This document shows positions 36,207 through 44,856 of a stretch of 64,000 nt of DNA, piece by piece. The stretch spans positions 62,001 to 126,000 of the forward strand of contig JAJFLB010000056.1 in assembly GCA_021772915.1 (NCBI GenBank). Direction: 5' to 3'. Position 1 is the first letter of the stretch. Every line of letters begins with the position of its first letter. The stretch is from Gammaproteobacteria bacterium (GTDB taxonomy: Bacteria; Pseudomonadota; Gammaproteobacteria; Xanthomonadales; SZUA-36). The notes beneath the pieces were generated by a model. That model was not told the DNA's origin. It did no database searches and saw nothing but the letters and a program-made list of their open reading frames with translations. The position numbers and the translations under genes are program-made.

Positions 36207-37271
36207 TCAAGAGTGCCGGTTATTTTGTCCCACATGCCGGCTTGTCCACGGGTCCAAATGTACTGGATCCACTATGGGACTGCTGCGGTTTTGTCCCGAA
36301 TAACGATAAAAATGAAGGAAGAAATGTTCACAGGCATACTCAACTGAATTATTCAGCTGACAATGAGGTTTGATTTGGTGCAGTTTACATAGCGCGACAT
36401 TTTCAGTATTTACGATCATTTTAGCCTGTTGGTACAAAGGCAGTGCCTCTTCACTGCAGACGATATCGGCTTGGTAGAAAGACTCTGGTTCAACATGCAG
36501 GTAATCGTACCCTGGCATGTCCGCCCAACGATTACGAAAAGTCAAGTGGCTGGTCTGGGCCCGGGGAACACCTGACAGGTAGTTCTGCAGGTCATCAATG
36601 ACCAGAAACTCATCAAGATCGAAATAGGCCATCCATGTCGTTCTGCGCTTAGCCCGGTACAGACATGAATTCATCGCCATGGTTTGGGCAGACCTGATAT
36701 TGTGTCTCAGCGACTCATTCCTCAAAGTACTGTATTCAATTTCATAGGGGTAATCCCAGGCGCAGAACGTCACATCCCGTGCCTGAAAGCTGAACTTGTC
36801 GAGTTCATCCTGGTTACCGTTGTAGTAAAGGTAGAAATGCTCCACACCTATGGTTCGATAGTGATCTAACCAAACCGGCAACAGATAATGATCATGCTTG
36901 AAAAGCGTAAACAGGGATAGGTTTTGGCGCGGACCAGGGGTGGGTTTACCCAGTTGGTAAGTACGTGACGCGCCCGCGTAAGTAATGTCGATCTCGACCG
37001 GCCCAACTGCAGACCTGACAAATGCTCTGACTTCCGGGTGCTCAAGCTTGCAGGCCACGGCCGCCTCATGCCACCAGCAATTGGCAGTGACGGTAAACTT
37101 GTAAACCCGACCATTTGGCAACCTGCATTCGACCGCTTCGTGTTCAAGTTCAATATCAGGGTAGACCGTGGAGATGTAAACGAGGTCGTGGTCATCGTCA
37201 ATAAACAGGTCCGAAAATAAATAACGGTCTTCGGCTAAAGCAAAAGCATTGACCTGTAGCATGTCAGTCAT
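36207..37271 (-). CDS. GT92-family (DUF23) glycosyltransferase
   Basis: 354 residues from the ATG at 37271; the in-frame ATG at 37304 would overlap the upstream gene by 26 bp. After an N-terminal beta-rich region (~100 residues) the catalytic part has 'NLSLFTLFKHDHYLLPVWLD' 'HYRTIGVEHFYLYYN', 'AQTMAMNSCLYRAKRRTTWM', the metal site 'YFDLDEFLVI' and a His-rich C-terminus 'CEHFFLHFYRY'. This is the GT92 layout (beta-galactosyltransferases in animals and plants). A second GT92 domain lies in the protein at 57273, with the same N-terminal beta region. Part of a same-strand group with the next two genes. Confidence 0.85.
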   Translation of the reverse strand: MTDMLQVNAFALAEDRYLFSDLFIDDDHDLVYISTVYPDIELEHEAVECRLPNGRVYKFTVTANCWWHEAAVACKLEHPEVRAFVRSAVGPVEIDITYAGASRTYQLGKPTPGPRQNLSLFTLFKHDHYLLPVWLDHYRTIGVEHFYLYYNGNQDELDKFSFQARDVTFCAWDYPYEIEYSTLRNESLRHNIRSAQTMAMNSCLYRAKRRTTWMAYFDLDEFLVIDDLQNYLSGVPRAQTSHLTFRNRWADMPGYDYLHVEPESFYQADIVCSEEALPLYQQAKMIVNTENVALCKLHQIKPHCQLNNSVEYACEHFFLHFYRYSGQNRSSPIVDPVHLDPWTSRHVGQNNRHS

Positions 37272-37278
37272 GTGCGTT

Positions 37279-38031
37279 TTACATGAGGTCTGCATATATT
37301 GCATCCCAGCTTTCCAGACTTTTCACACCTCCGCGCCGCAGGACCTGCCGCCAGGAGATGCGCCCGGTGTCGTCTAGTTCGTTAACAAATTGATCAACGG
37401 CAGTGTTGACCCGATCAATTTTCACATGGGGTGCCATAAAGCAACTGACTACTCGAAATTCCAGTGACGGGTATGGCCCCGAGATTGCCCGAACAAAGCG
37501 CTCGGTTTCCTCACGCCAGTAGTGAAGTTTTCCATCGATGTCGTAATCCGGTTGATTAATGTATTGACCATTAATTGGGCCGTGATACTGCCGGTAATAT
37601 ATGAAAACGAGAGGGACATCCCCCGTCAGCAAACGCATAAACCGTCTTGCCTTGCGCTGAAACTTTTCAACCATCTCTGTACCGGGTTGGTAATGCAGTA
37701 GTGCAATGTTCCGGTAGTGTTTGTGACAGAGCTGTTCGGCCTGAAGATCGCCACACGCAATCCTCAAGCGGCCGGAAACTTCGGGCGTATTCCACTCGGG
37801 ATGACGAATACGAATGAAGTTGTCCATTGAATCAAAACCGGCAAATTGTCTTGCGATGATGTCGGTAACATTGCCCAGGCCACCGTCAAGATTCCACAGG
37901 TAATCAAAGAAATGAGAGGTGGTTGCCAACCCACGTCGTTGTAACAACTCAGTGGCCACGTCACAAGCGCCTCCCAGTGACACCGGGACCGCATTCATAC
38001 CGCGATCCTCGATCGAGTATCGGTCATGCAA
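37279..38031 (-). CDS. DUF1796 putative papain-like cysteine peptidase
   Basis: 250 residues. 'VSLGGACDVATELLQRRGL' followed by 'TTSHFFDYLWNLDGGLGNV' is the start of the DUF1796 family, in which the Cys of S-L-G-x-x-C is the presumed nucleophile. 'FRRLLTGDVPLVFIYYRQY'-like strands and 'LEFRVVSCFMAPH' complete the fold. The family often lies in polysaccharide clusters and its activity is not established; it could be a transferase rather than a peptidase. Eight bases separate it from the GT92 gene. Confidence 0.75.
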   Translation of the reverse strand: MHDRYSIEDRGMNAVPVSLGGACDVATELLQRRGLATTSHFFDYLWNLDGGLGNVTDIIARQFAGFDSMDNFIRIRHPEWNTPEVSGRLRIACGDLQAEQLCHKHYRNIALLHYQPGTEMVEKFQRKARRFMRLLTGDVPLVFIYYRQYHGPINGQYINQPDYDIDGKLHYWREETERFVRAISGPYPSLEFRVVSCFMAPHVKIDRVNTAVDQFVNELDDTGRISWRQVLRRGGVKSLESWDAIYADLM

Positions 38032-38046
38032 GCCATTAAGTTCACA

Positions 38047-38652
38047 CTAGCGCACTGATTCCTCATCGGCCTGTTTCAAGATATCAACACAAGACATTTG
38101 ACTGGACAGAAACCGGGCATACTGGCTGGCTGACACAAACTTCGTATTGACCCACCAATCCTCCATGGGCAAACCATTGCCACCATCGACATCGGCGGCC
38201 ACCAGGACATAGCCAAGCCTTGACAGCAGCCTGCGTTGGGGTTGCTGCTCCGCTTCCCGATAGCCCTTCTTGTAAACATCGTGCTCAAGGGTAATTACCT
38301 TGAAGTGATAATCCGTACTCGTAAGCCGCTCAATCGCCTTAAAACGACTTCCCTTCCCATCCAGGTCAACGCTGAGGTAGTCAATAATAATCGGTAAATC
38401 AAAGGATTGGAAAATATCGGAGAATTCACAATCAAGGGCATTGGCCAGAATAAATGGTGTTTTTCTGGCGCTCCACTCATGGGAATAATCAACGATATCC
38501 ATGGCGATCCCGGTCCAGCCTTTTTCTTCCAACAGTAGGGTATTACTGATTTCAAAAGGACGGTGACAACCGATATCGACAAAAGTCCCGGTCCTAGGTT
38601 GATTGAGAACAGAGATTACGAACTGGTCTTGTTGAATTTGGGAATACTTCAC
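38047..38652 (-). CDS. FkbM-like SAM methyltransferase
   Basis: 201 residues. 'SQIQQDQFVISVL' then 'GTFVDIGCHRPFEISNTLLL' (SAM loop), 'WTGIAMDIVDYSHEW', 'IDYLSVDLDGKGSRFKAIER' and 'FKVITLEHDVYKKGYREAE' give the order seen in FkbM-type methyltransferases (E.G...G.D, D.EG, E.D). It lies 15 bp upstream of the DUF1796 gene on the same strand, so this gene, DUF1796 and GT92 probably form one operon. Likely O-methylation of a sugar hydroxyl. Confidence 0.78.
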   Translation of the reverse strand: MKYSQIQQDQFVISVLNQPRTGTFVDIGCHRPFEISNTLLLEEKGWTGIAMDIVDYSHEWSARKTPFILANALDCEFSDIFQSFDLPIIIDYLSVDLDGKGSRFKAIERLTSTDYHFKVITLEHDVYKKGYREAEQQPQRRLLSRLGYVLVAADVDGGNGLPMEDWWVNTKFVSASQYARFLSSQMSCVDILKQADEESVR

Positions 38653-38793
38653 AGAAGCAGTCTCCTAAACCGGGTGACCAGAGTAAAGATCCAGAGACTG
38701 ATCAAGCGGTCTATCCCGGTTGCCGGCAAGTGGCCTCCTGGAACTTGAATACTTACAACAACCCCTTGTTTAACGAACTGCTATGCCTAGCCG

Positions 38794-39657
38794 TCAGACA
38801 TAACGCCTTAAGCCAATGGCCATACCCAGCATCAAAAGGACCAATAACAATTTGCTGAATAGCCCAAGTGTGGGAATGGGCACAGCGTTGTTAGCAGCAA
38901 CTGCTTGATAGTTGATAGTGCAAACCTTTACCCCGGCCGCCAGCCCTGGATTACATGTAGTACCTGCCGCCGCAAATCCTGGTGGGGGCGTTGCCGCCGA
39001 TTGGGTGGCGGTGCATTGCAGGCCTGGCAGGAAATTGATCACCTTGAACTTGGCAACGCCGCCGGTGGTCGTTTTAGTAGCCATCAGACTCCCCAGGGGT
39101 GGAGCGTTAACATTGCCGTTATTGCAGGTTAGTTTGATATCTACTTCAACGGGGGCTCCCCCGGAAAACGATAAGTTCACCGTAAATTCCAGATCATCAT
39201 CGTTGATGGCGACATTACCCGCTGCTACTGCCTGAGTACCATTTTTTGCGCCCACTTGCTGTTGTGTTACCGGCGCGGATATGATCGTTGCTTCGAGAGA
39301 AAACGATTCCGGAACCTCGACTATGAGGTCGTTGGTAATCTTCACATTAACAGTCTGTGCCACATTGAACTGGGTGAATTGAAACGTTCCCGCTGCGGCC
39401 TCGTAGTCCCCGCTGCCGTTCTCGTCCTCTGCTGTACCGTCTACTGTCGTGTAATCGACGCGAACGGCGGCAATGCTTGCAGGCGGAGTGGGGTTTGTGG
39501 TTTTTAACGTGACGTCTGCACCTATGGTACCGGCATTCTCACTCACTGCAAAAGAATCTACCTCAACAAACGCTTGCAGCTGAACACAGTAAATTGTGCT
39601 TAGCACAAGAAAAAACTGCCGAATTTTTCTCAAGTTGACGCCCCCAGATTGGTCCAT
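38794..39657 (-). CDS. IPTL-CTERM protein with Calx-beta domain
   Basis: 287 residues from ATG 39657 (27 residues shorter than the longest frame). The signal peptide is 'KIRQFFLVLSTIYCVQLQAF'. A Calx-beta domain spans ~30-140: 'VDSFAVSENAGTIGADVTL', 'GSGDYEAAAGTFQFTQF', 'NDLIVEVPESFSLEATI'. A central Ig-like region with Cys pairs follows ('IKLTCNNGNVNAPPLG', 'GLQCTATQSA', 'CNPGLAAGVKVCTIN'). The C-terminus is the IPTL-CTERM sorting signal: 'AVPIPTLGLFSKLLLVLLML' and the final basic 'GLRRYV'. It is exported and probably handled by a sorting protease encoded elsewhere. The only structural surface protein within the first half of the glycosylation island. Confidence 0.88.
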   Translation of the reverse strand: MDQSGGVNLRKIRQFFLVLSTIYCVQLQAFVEVDSFAVSENAGTIGADVTLKTTNPTPPASIAAVRVDYTTVDGTAEDENGSGDYEAAAGTFQFTQFNVAQTVNVKITNDLIVEVPESFSLEATIISAPVTQQQVGAKNGTQAVAAGNVAINDDDLEFTVNLSFSGGAPVEVDIKLTCNNGNVNAPPLGSLMATKTTTGGVAKFKVINFLPGLQCTATQSAATPPPGFAAAGTTCNPGLAAGVKVCTINYQAVAANNAVPIPTLGLFSKLLLVLLMLGMAIGLRRYV

Positions 39658-39734
39658 ATTCCTTGCTGAAGTCCACCGCTCCAAACCTGCGTGAGCTTGT
39701 AACAGATAAGTACTGACACTTGTTAGGGTAATCA

Positions 39735-40700
39735 TTACTTCAATAAATTGCCATCATTTTTTTCTGCTGACTTACTGCAACTGGCTTGGAATTGAGTCGG
39801 AAAGGCAGGTCGTTCAACGGCTCCGGTCACCTTATTTTTTCCTGACTTAGCGGTAACTGGCTTAATGTAAGTTCGGAAAAGCAGATCGTCTGCCGACTCC
39901 AGTTGTTTGACCATCTCGAGATTTTCCCGGATGGCAGGAAGCATACTCTCGTATCGCTCCTCGCTCAGATTCCCGAGGTTAAAACTCTCGTCCAAAACAA
40001 TCACCCCTTCGGTATTGCACATTTCGCTGATACAATCCGAGCCCCAGTAAATGGGCACGGTACCCGTGGCGAAGCAATCTGTGAGCTTCTCGGTATAGTA
40101 GAATGCGGTCTGACAGTTTTCCATGACCACGGAAAATCGGTATGGCAGTAGTCCTTCTCGCTTGTCGGGGTGCGGCCCTGAACCTCCGATTCGTGGGCTT
40201 CCACAGGCGCCACCAAACAGATCCAGATGATCCTTTAGTTTCTCAGCTACCTGGCTCCTGTAGAGGTGGCCATCCGTCATCTTCTTGTTGGAAGCAAACA
40301 TTGAACACATTTTGGTTTTTGCAGGAATGGCGTATTGGGCTTCGGGGATCCAGGGCAGATTGCTGCCAGCGGCGTGATAGACAAAGCCTGGATGGATTTC
40401 GCATTCGGAACGATCAGAGGTCAGAATAATTTCGTAAGCGTCCATGTAGTGGTCAAGATCCGAGTGAATGATGCCGTGAATGTTTTGCCATTTTGTAATG
40501 GCGGGTGATTCGTTCAGCCAACCAATTTTCCTGCCTGGTATATCGACGGCCCGGAGAATTCCCTTCTGGATGCACACGAAGGTATCGACAGTCGCTTCCG
40601 CCGGGTCATGAGTCCAGTCAAAATAGACCGGCTTGCGGCTGGAGTTGGAAGAAAATTTCAGTCGGAAAGACTCACCGATACCCAGTACCTTGTCACGCAA
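39735..40700 (-). CDS. GT10-family (alpha-1,3-fucosyltransferase-type) glycosyltransferase
   Basis: 321 residues. The C-terminal half carries the hallmark GT10 motif 'YRFSVVMENCQTAFYYTEKL' and 'TDCFATGTVPIYWGSDCISE', with Glu and Lys for GDP-sugar binding. 'KTKMCSMFASNKKMTDGHLY' precedes it as in bacterial FucTs. Last ~35 residues are basic. The same motif is in the gene at 42757. Donor: GDP-fucose by family rule, GDP-L-galactose possible in this context. Confidence 0.85.
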   Translation of the reverse strand: MRDKVLGIGESFRLKFSSNSSRKPVYFDWTHDPAEATVDTFVCIQKGILRAVDIPGRKIGWLNESPAITKWQNIHGIIHSDLDHYMDAYEIILTSDRSECEIHPGFVYHAAGSNLPWIPEAQYAIPAKTKMCSMFASNKKMTDGHLYRSQVAEKLKDHLDLFGGACGSPRIGGSGPHPDKREGLLPYRFSVVMENCQTAFYYTEKLTDCFATGTVPIYWGSDCISEMCNTEGVIVLDESFNLGNLSEERYESMLPAIRENLEMVKQLESADDLLFRTYIKPVTAKSGKNKVTGAVERPAFPTQFQASCSKSAEKNDGNLLK

Positions 40701-40910
40701 TTGTTAGTACCCCTGCGTCTTTCATCGATTGAGATCCAGAACACCCTTCACCGGACCTGGAACCGGGAGGTATTTCAATTCCGCCTGGAGGGTGTAGTTG
40801 CAGTGATTCGAGTACACGCTTCACTCGCAATAGTGTATATGATCGTGGCCACCTTTACGCAGAGCCGCGACCCCATTTTTAATCATTGAAGTCTACGGTA
40901 GACTGGGTAC

Positions 40911-41627
40911 ATGAAATCAGGCGACATTACAGTTGTGATTCCTTCCTGCAACCGTGGTGCTCTTTTGGGTCAAACCCTGGCTTCACTTGCACCTCATGTT
41001 ATACGCCACAAGATGTCGGTCCTGATCGGTGAAAACTGCAAATGCACGATGGATATCGAGAAGACGGTCGCCGAGCAGGTCAGCCTGCTTACCCTTGAGA
41101 ACGTCAGATTGTTGGACCTGACCAGCCCCCGGTTTCCGGAACCTTCAGTCACCAATCAACTCCGCGCCATTGACCTGCTGTATGCAGAGGTTGAAACCCC
41201 CTATATCTTTCACTGTGAAGATGACTGGTGGCTGGATGATTACGACTTCATCACACCTTCACGGATTATTCTGCAATCCCACCCGGAAGTGACGATCATT
41301 CGAATCACGGGTGACCTGTATCACCCCCATGCTGACCTGACCACCCGGCAAACGATCGTTCGGAATGATGTACCGAATGTTTCCTTTTGCTATTCGAACT
41401 ACGGGGGGCCGGCGGGGCTGTACGGTGCATTTAGTTTTCACCCGGGCTTGCGAAGAACCTCAGACTACGTGGAATACTATCGGCCCTTTAGCCGGTTTGG
41501 GCATGAGAGCCAGATTTCCACTTTTGGCAAGACCCTGGGGCACCGTGAAGCCATCCTGGAAGGCGCCCATGCGCGGCATATCGGGTTTGAGCAAAGTACA
41601 GGCCTTGATTCCAGTAACGACACCTGA
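40911..41627 (+). CDS. GT2-like glycosyltransferase
   Basis: 238 residues. 'DITVVIPSCNRGALLGQTLA' is the nucleotide-binding first strand. 'PYIFHCEDDWWLDDYDFI' contains an acidic metal site (EDDWW), also seen in bacterial galactosyl-/glucosyltransferases. The C-terminal part 'GGPAGLYGAFSFHPGLRRTS' and 'FGHESQISTFGKTLGHREAI' probably contacts the acceptor. No membrane segment. Divergent from the GT10 gene (210-bp gap) and convergent with the GT61 gene. Confidence 0.72.
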   Translation: MKSGDITVVIPSCNRGALLGQTLASLAPHVIRHKMSVLIGENCKCTMDIEKTVAEQVSLLTLENVRLLDLTSPRFPEPSVTNQLRAIDLLYAEVETPYIFHCEDDWWLDDYDFITPSRIILQSHPEVTIIRITGDLYHPHADLTTRQTIVRNDVPNVSFCYSNYGGPAGLYGAFSFHPGLRRTSDYVEYYRPFSRFGHESQISTFGKTLGHREAILEGAHARHIGFEQSTGLDSSNDT

Positions 41628-41651
41628 CCAAGAAGCCATCGGCCTGCAGCA

Positions 41652-42734
41652 TCAGCAACGGGACTCAATTAATTTCCTGATCTCGTCAGGCGGCACCTCA
41701 AAATGTGCCGGGTAGTGGTCAACCAGCGATGCGGTCTTGTGAATAACATGTTCCATACCAAGGCGGGCGCAAAAATGAAACCAGCCCCACGGAAGCGCCG
41801 ATGTTGCAAACTCGATAACCCGGGTGCCGGGCCGGCAGAAGATGAGATTGGCAAGCGCGCCACCATGTGGCGTGATGATGAGACTGGATTGGTTAAACAA
41901 CCGGGCCTGTTCAGACGGCTTCAGTGTTCCATAGTCCTCCGACAGGAAACTGATGTTCGAGACCCTATCCGCAAATTCTTTCTGGATCAGTGACAGGGCG
42001 TCAATGGCGTTCGACCAGCGTCGACGATGCATATCACCACGGTCGTAGATCAGTATCGAGTTGTCATCGTGGGTCTGGTCCGGTTCGCTGTCGAAACAAT
42101 TTCCGAACAGCCTGCGGCGCATTTCAAGCAACACGTCAAGTGGATACAGCGGGTCTGACTGATCTATATAGCGAAAATCCCGAAACGGCGCCAGAGACGG
42201 CCAGTCGGCGGCAAAACGATGACGCATGTACTTTGGCATCATCAGGTGTGGGAAGAAGAACAGCTTGTTCCTCTTGTCCATCCCGCGGAAAAGCTCAGAT
42301 TCGGGACTTACGATGCCCAGTTGATGATGAACGTACTGGTTCCAGTTGCTATTCCCGAAATGTCCATCAACGGGCTGGCTGTTAGCCAGGAAGTAGTGAT
42401 CGAAACAGTAGCCTGTCTCTCCTCGTTTGCAAAGATTATCCAGGACAACGGAAAACAGGGCATCGTTCAACGCATGGGCAGGGTTGTCCATGGGCAGGAT
42501 GAACAACACAGCAGCACTGGTGTTAGCCTCGAACATTGCTGGTTCGGGTTCCTTGCAGGTTGCTTCAAATTGTATCCACGTTCCCGTCGCCTTGTCCGCC
42601 GCTAATACAGCAGGTACAGTTGCGCTCTCATTGAAAAACAGCAAAGTGGGGTTTGTACCCTGGATGCGAACGGCGACGTTGTACAGGTGGTACAGTCCCC
42701 GGTCGCTATCACTATCTATGTGTGAACGTGTCAT
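41652..42734 (-). CDS. GT61-family glycosyltransferase
   Basis: 360 residues. The C-terminal catalytic segment is classic GT61 (DUF563): 'NISFLSEDYGTLKPSEQARL', 'FNQSSLIITPHGGALANLIF' and 'CRPGTRVIEFATSALPWGWF'. The N-terminal ~80 residues are a beta-rich region ('YHLYNVAVRIQGTNPTLLFF'). 'NDALFSVVLDNLC' and 'ILIYDRGDMHRRRW' fall at expected positions. GT61 includes plant xylosyl-/arabinosyltransferases and animal O-GlcNAc-transferases of the EOGT type. A second copy is at 44857. Confidence 0.85.
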   Translation of the reverse strand: MTRSHIDSDSDRGLYHLYNVAVRIQGTNPTLLFFNESATVPAVLAADKATGTWIQFEATCKEPEPAMFEANTSAAVLFILPMDNPAHALNDALFSVVLDNLCKRGETGYCFDHYFLANSQPVDGHFGNSNWNQYVHHQLGIVSPESELFRGMDKRNKLFFFPHLMMPKYMRHRFAADWPSLAPFRDFRYIDQSDPLYPLDVLLEMRRRLFGNCFDSEPDQTHDDNSILIYDRGDMHRRRWSNAIDALSLIQKEFADRVSNISFLSEDYGTLKPSEQARLFNQSSLIITPHGGALANLIFCRPGTRVIEFATSALPWGWFHFCARLGMEHVIHKTASLVDHYPAHFEVPPDEIRKLIESRC

Positions 42735-42756
42735 TAGATGAATAATAAATGCAAAC

Positions 42757-43722
42757 TTGAATTTAGTCTTGTACTCGTGGTCCTCCGACAGGGGTTTCGG
42801 ACCGATGGCTCACTTGGGAATCAGCATGAGTGAGCCAAAGAAATCAATCAAAATGGTCAATGACACCTTTGGTGGTGGCTACACTGGCCCTATGTACAAG
42901 TGCAAGCAATTGCAATGGAACAAAGTTCGGCACGAGGACGTCGCTGCGGATGACCTGGTGGTTTACACCAACCTGGAACTGGAGAAAAGTCTGCAGTACA
43001 AGGTGCGAAAACGCATCGCCTGGCTACTGGAATCACGTGGTATCTCCTGGAGCACCTACAGCTTTGTCGAGGATAACCTGGAGGCCTTTGATACGGTCTT
43101 TACCTGTGATGACAGCATTGTCGACCTGGACCCGCAACGCTGTATCTTTATTCCGCGTGGGGGGTGCTGGATCAAAATCGAAGATCACAGAATCTACCCG
43201 AAATCACGTCTCGTTTCGTTCATGTCCTCTTCCAAAAGTTTCAATTCCTGGTCCGCCGTCGGCCACCGGATCAGACCGGACCTGTACTATATTTTGACCC
43301 AGATGGGTGGTTGCCTGGGGACACGGCTGGAACGCGCCGGCATCAAGGAGAAGATTGGCCTGTTTGGCAACATTACCGGTAACAATATCCCGTACAAGCT
43401 GCCTGCCCTGCAAGACTACATGTTTCATATTGCGATCGAGAACATGATCCACGACACCTACTTCACCGAAAAGCTAACCGACTGCTTCGCCACCGGTACC
43501 GTGCCGATATTCCGTGGCTCGTATAAAATTGACCGCTTTTTCAATCCCGATGGCATCATATTTTTCGACTCACTTGAGGAGTTAACCGATATCCTCATCG
43601 ATTTGCGTGAAGATGACTACTACTCTCGCATGGACGCCATTCGTGACAATTTTGAGCGGGTAAGGGAATTTCTATTACCGGAGGACTGGATGTGTCGACA
43701 CACTGGCCTGCTCAGCTGGTAA
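42757..43722 (+). CDS. GT10-family-type glycosyltransferase (second copy)
   Basis: 321 residues from TTG 42757; ATG 42805 is an equally likely start and would remove 16 residues. The C-terminal motif 'MFHIAIENMIHDTYFTEKLT' 'DCFATGTVPIFRG' is shared with the GT10 gene at 39735. 'RKRIAWLLESRGISWSTYSF' and 'DTVFTCDDSIVDLD' resemble N-terminal GT10 strands. Less standard at the N-terminus than its partner. Divergent from the GT61 gene with only a 22-bp gap. Confidence 0.78.
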   Translation: MNLVLYSWSSDRGFGPMAHLGISMSEPKKSIKMVNDTFGGGYTGPMYKCKQLQWNKVRHEDVAADDLVVYTNLELEKSLQYKVRKRIAWLLESRGISWSTYSFVEDNLEAFDTVFTCDDSIVDLDPQRCIFIPRGGCWIKIEDHRIYPKSRLVSFMSSSKSFNSWSAVGHRIRPDLYYILTQMGGCLGTRLERAGIKEKIGLFGNITGNNIPYKLPALQDYMFHIAIENMIHDTYFTEKLTDCFATGTVPIFRGSYKIDRFFNPDGIIFFDSLEELTDILIDLREDDYYSRMDAIRDNFERVREFLLPEDWMCRHTGLLSW

Positions 43723-43733
43723 TCAGGGTTTTC

Positions 43734-44699
43734 TTACAGGTACCAAATATTCGCCATCCGGTATTTTTTCATCTTCTGTTCGAGATTGCTGGTCCAGCTA
43801 CAGTGGATGACGTAGGGGTCCGTGGGTAAACCGCTCATGTCATCCCACGTGAACAGGTGGCCATTGGCAAAATCTGCCTCGGCCAGCAGATCCAGTTTAA
43901 GACCACGGAAATACCGGTGCGTCAGTACCTTGTTGACCACTCGCTGCTGGCTTCCATAGTGGTACACCTTGTCAAAACTGTCATGGACAAGTTGCCACAA
44001 CCTGCGGCACTGGGCCGTGTTGCGCAAGTGGAAAAAACCACTGTTGGCGTATAACGGTGCATACAACCAGTTGGGACCGTCATACATGAATTGCGCGTCC
44101 AGTAGTTGGCGGTCTGGATCCAGGAGGAAATCACCCGGGTCTTTGAGCCAGACCAGATCGACATCCTGGAACAGCACGTCGTAGCCGAGACTTAACAGGT
44201 CCTGTACGACTGCGTTCTTGGGAAACATCATATCCTGGAAGGCCTTATCGCCATACTCGTCAACCGGGTCATCACCATGACTGCCATAATCTGTGCCGGG
44301 GTAATAGACGGCAAACCCCAGCCGTTCAAACTGCTGTGCCGTGGTTTCATCCAGTGCCACTATCAGGGTCCAGGAGCGCACCTCTATATTGTGGAGGTCA
44401 CAGGATTTCACCCAATTAAGCAACAACTCTGAAAACCCGCTATTCAGAGTCATCGCCAATACGGTGTTCTGACGGTTGCAGTGTCGCAATATGCCAGCCA
44501 GCTCCCGCTCCCTTTTTTCACGGCCTGCTTCAAAAGCACCAAGACATATCCGGGCCCGATTGATCTCCCAGGCTCGTTGTGGATGATCATTGATGTACAT
44601 CTCGTGGTCGAGCATTTCGCCGCAGGTGAACAGGACCTGCTCTTCATTGCACCTGGGGAAACCGGAAAACGGAAATTTTTGGGAATACCGGTCGTTCAT
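43734..44699 (-). CDS. GT77-like nucleotide-diphospho-sugar transferase
   Basis: 321 residues of the Nucleotid_trans (PF03407) group. 'NTVLAMTLNSGFSELLLNWV' opens the fold. 'KNAVVQDLLSLGYDVLFQDV' 'DLVWLKDP' holds the DxD site. 'FMYDGPNWLYAPLYANSGFF' 'HLRNTAQCRRLWQL' and a C-terminal His in 'PYVIHCSWTSNLEQKMKKY' complete the pattern. GT77 contains the plant extensin arabinosyltransferases (RRA, XEG113) and Dictyostelium AgtA, which extends the hydroxyproline-linked glycan on Skp1. Residues 1-70 are specific to this protein. Convergent with the GT10 gene. Confidence 0.78.
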   Translation of the reverse strand: MNDRYSQKFPFSGFPRCNEEQVLFTCGEMLDHEMYINDHPQRAWEINRARICLGAFEAGREKRERELAGILRHCNRQNTVLAMTLNSGFSELLLNWVKSCDLHNIEVRSWTLIVALDETTAQQFERLGFAVYYPGTDYGSHGDDPVDEYGDKAFQDMMFPKNAVVQDLLSLGYDVLFQDVDLVWLKDPGDFLLDPDRQLLDAQFMYDGPNWLYAPLYANSGFFHLRNTAQCRRLWQLVHDSFDKVYHYGSQQRVVNKVLTHRYFRGLKLDLLAEADFANGHLFTWDDMSGLPTDPYVIHCSWTSNLEQKMKKYRMANIWYL

Positions 44700-44856
44700 C
44701 TGCCTTTATTCAATACTCCGGGTGTGGTTCCACAAGCAGGAGGGACTCGATACCGTAGTGTATCGGTTACCCGGTGGGAAATCAGTGACAATTCCCGTAG
44801 TTCCGAGATAGCCAGGCTCACCACACTACCCACCACTCGATGTTTCCTGCTTCAAT

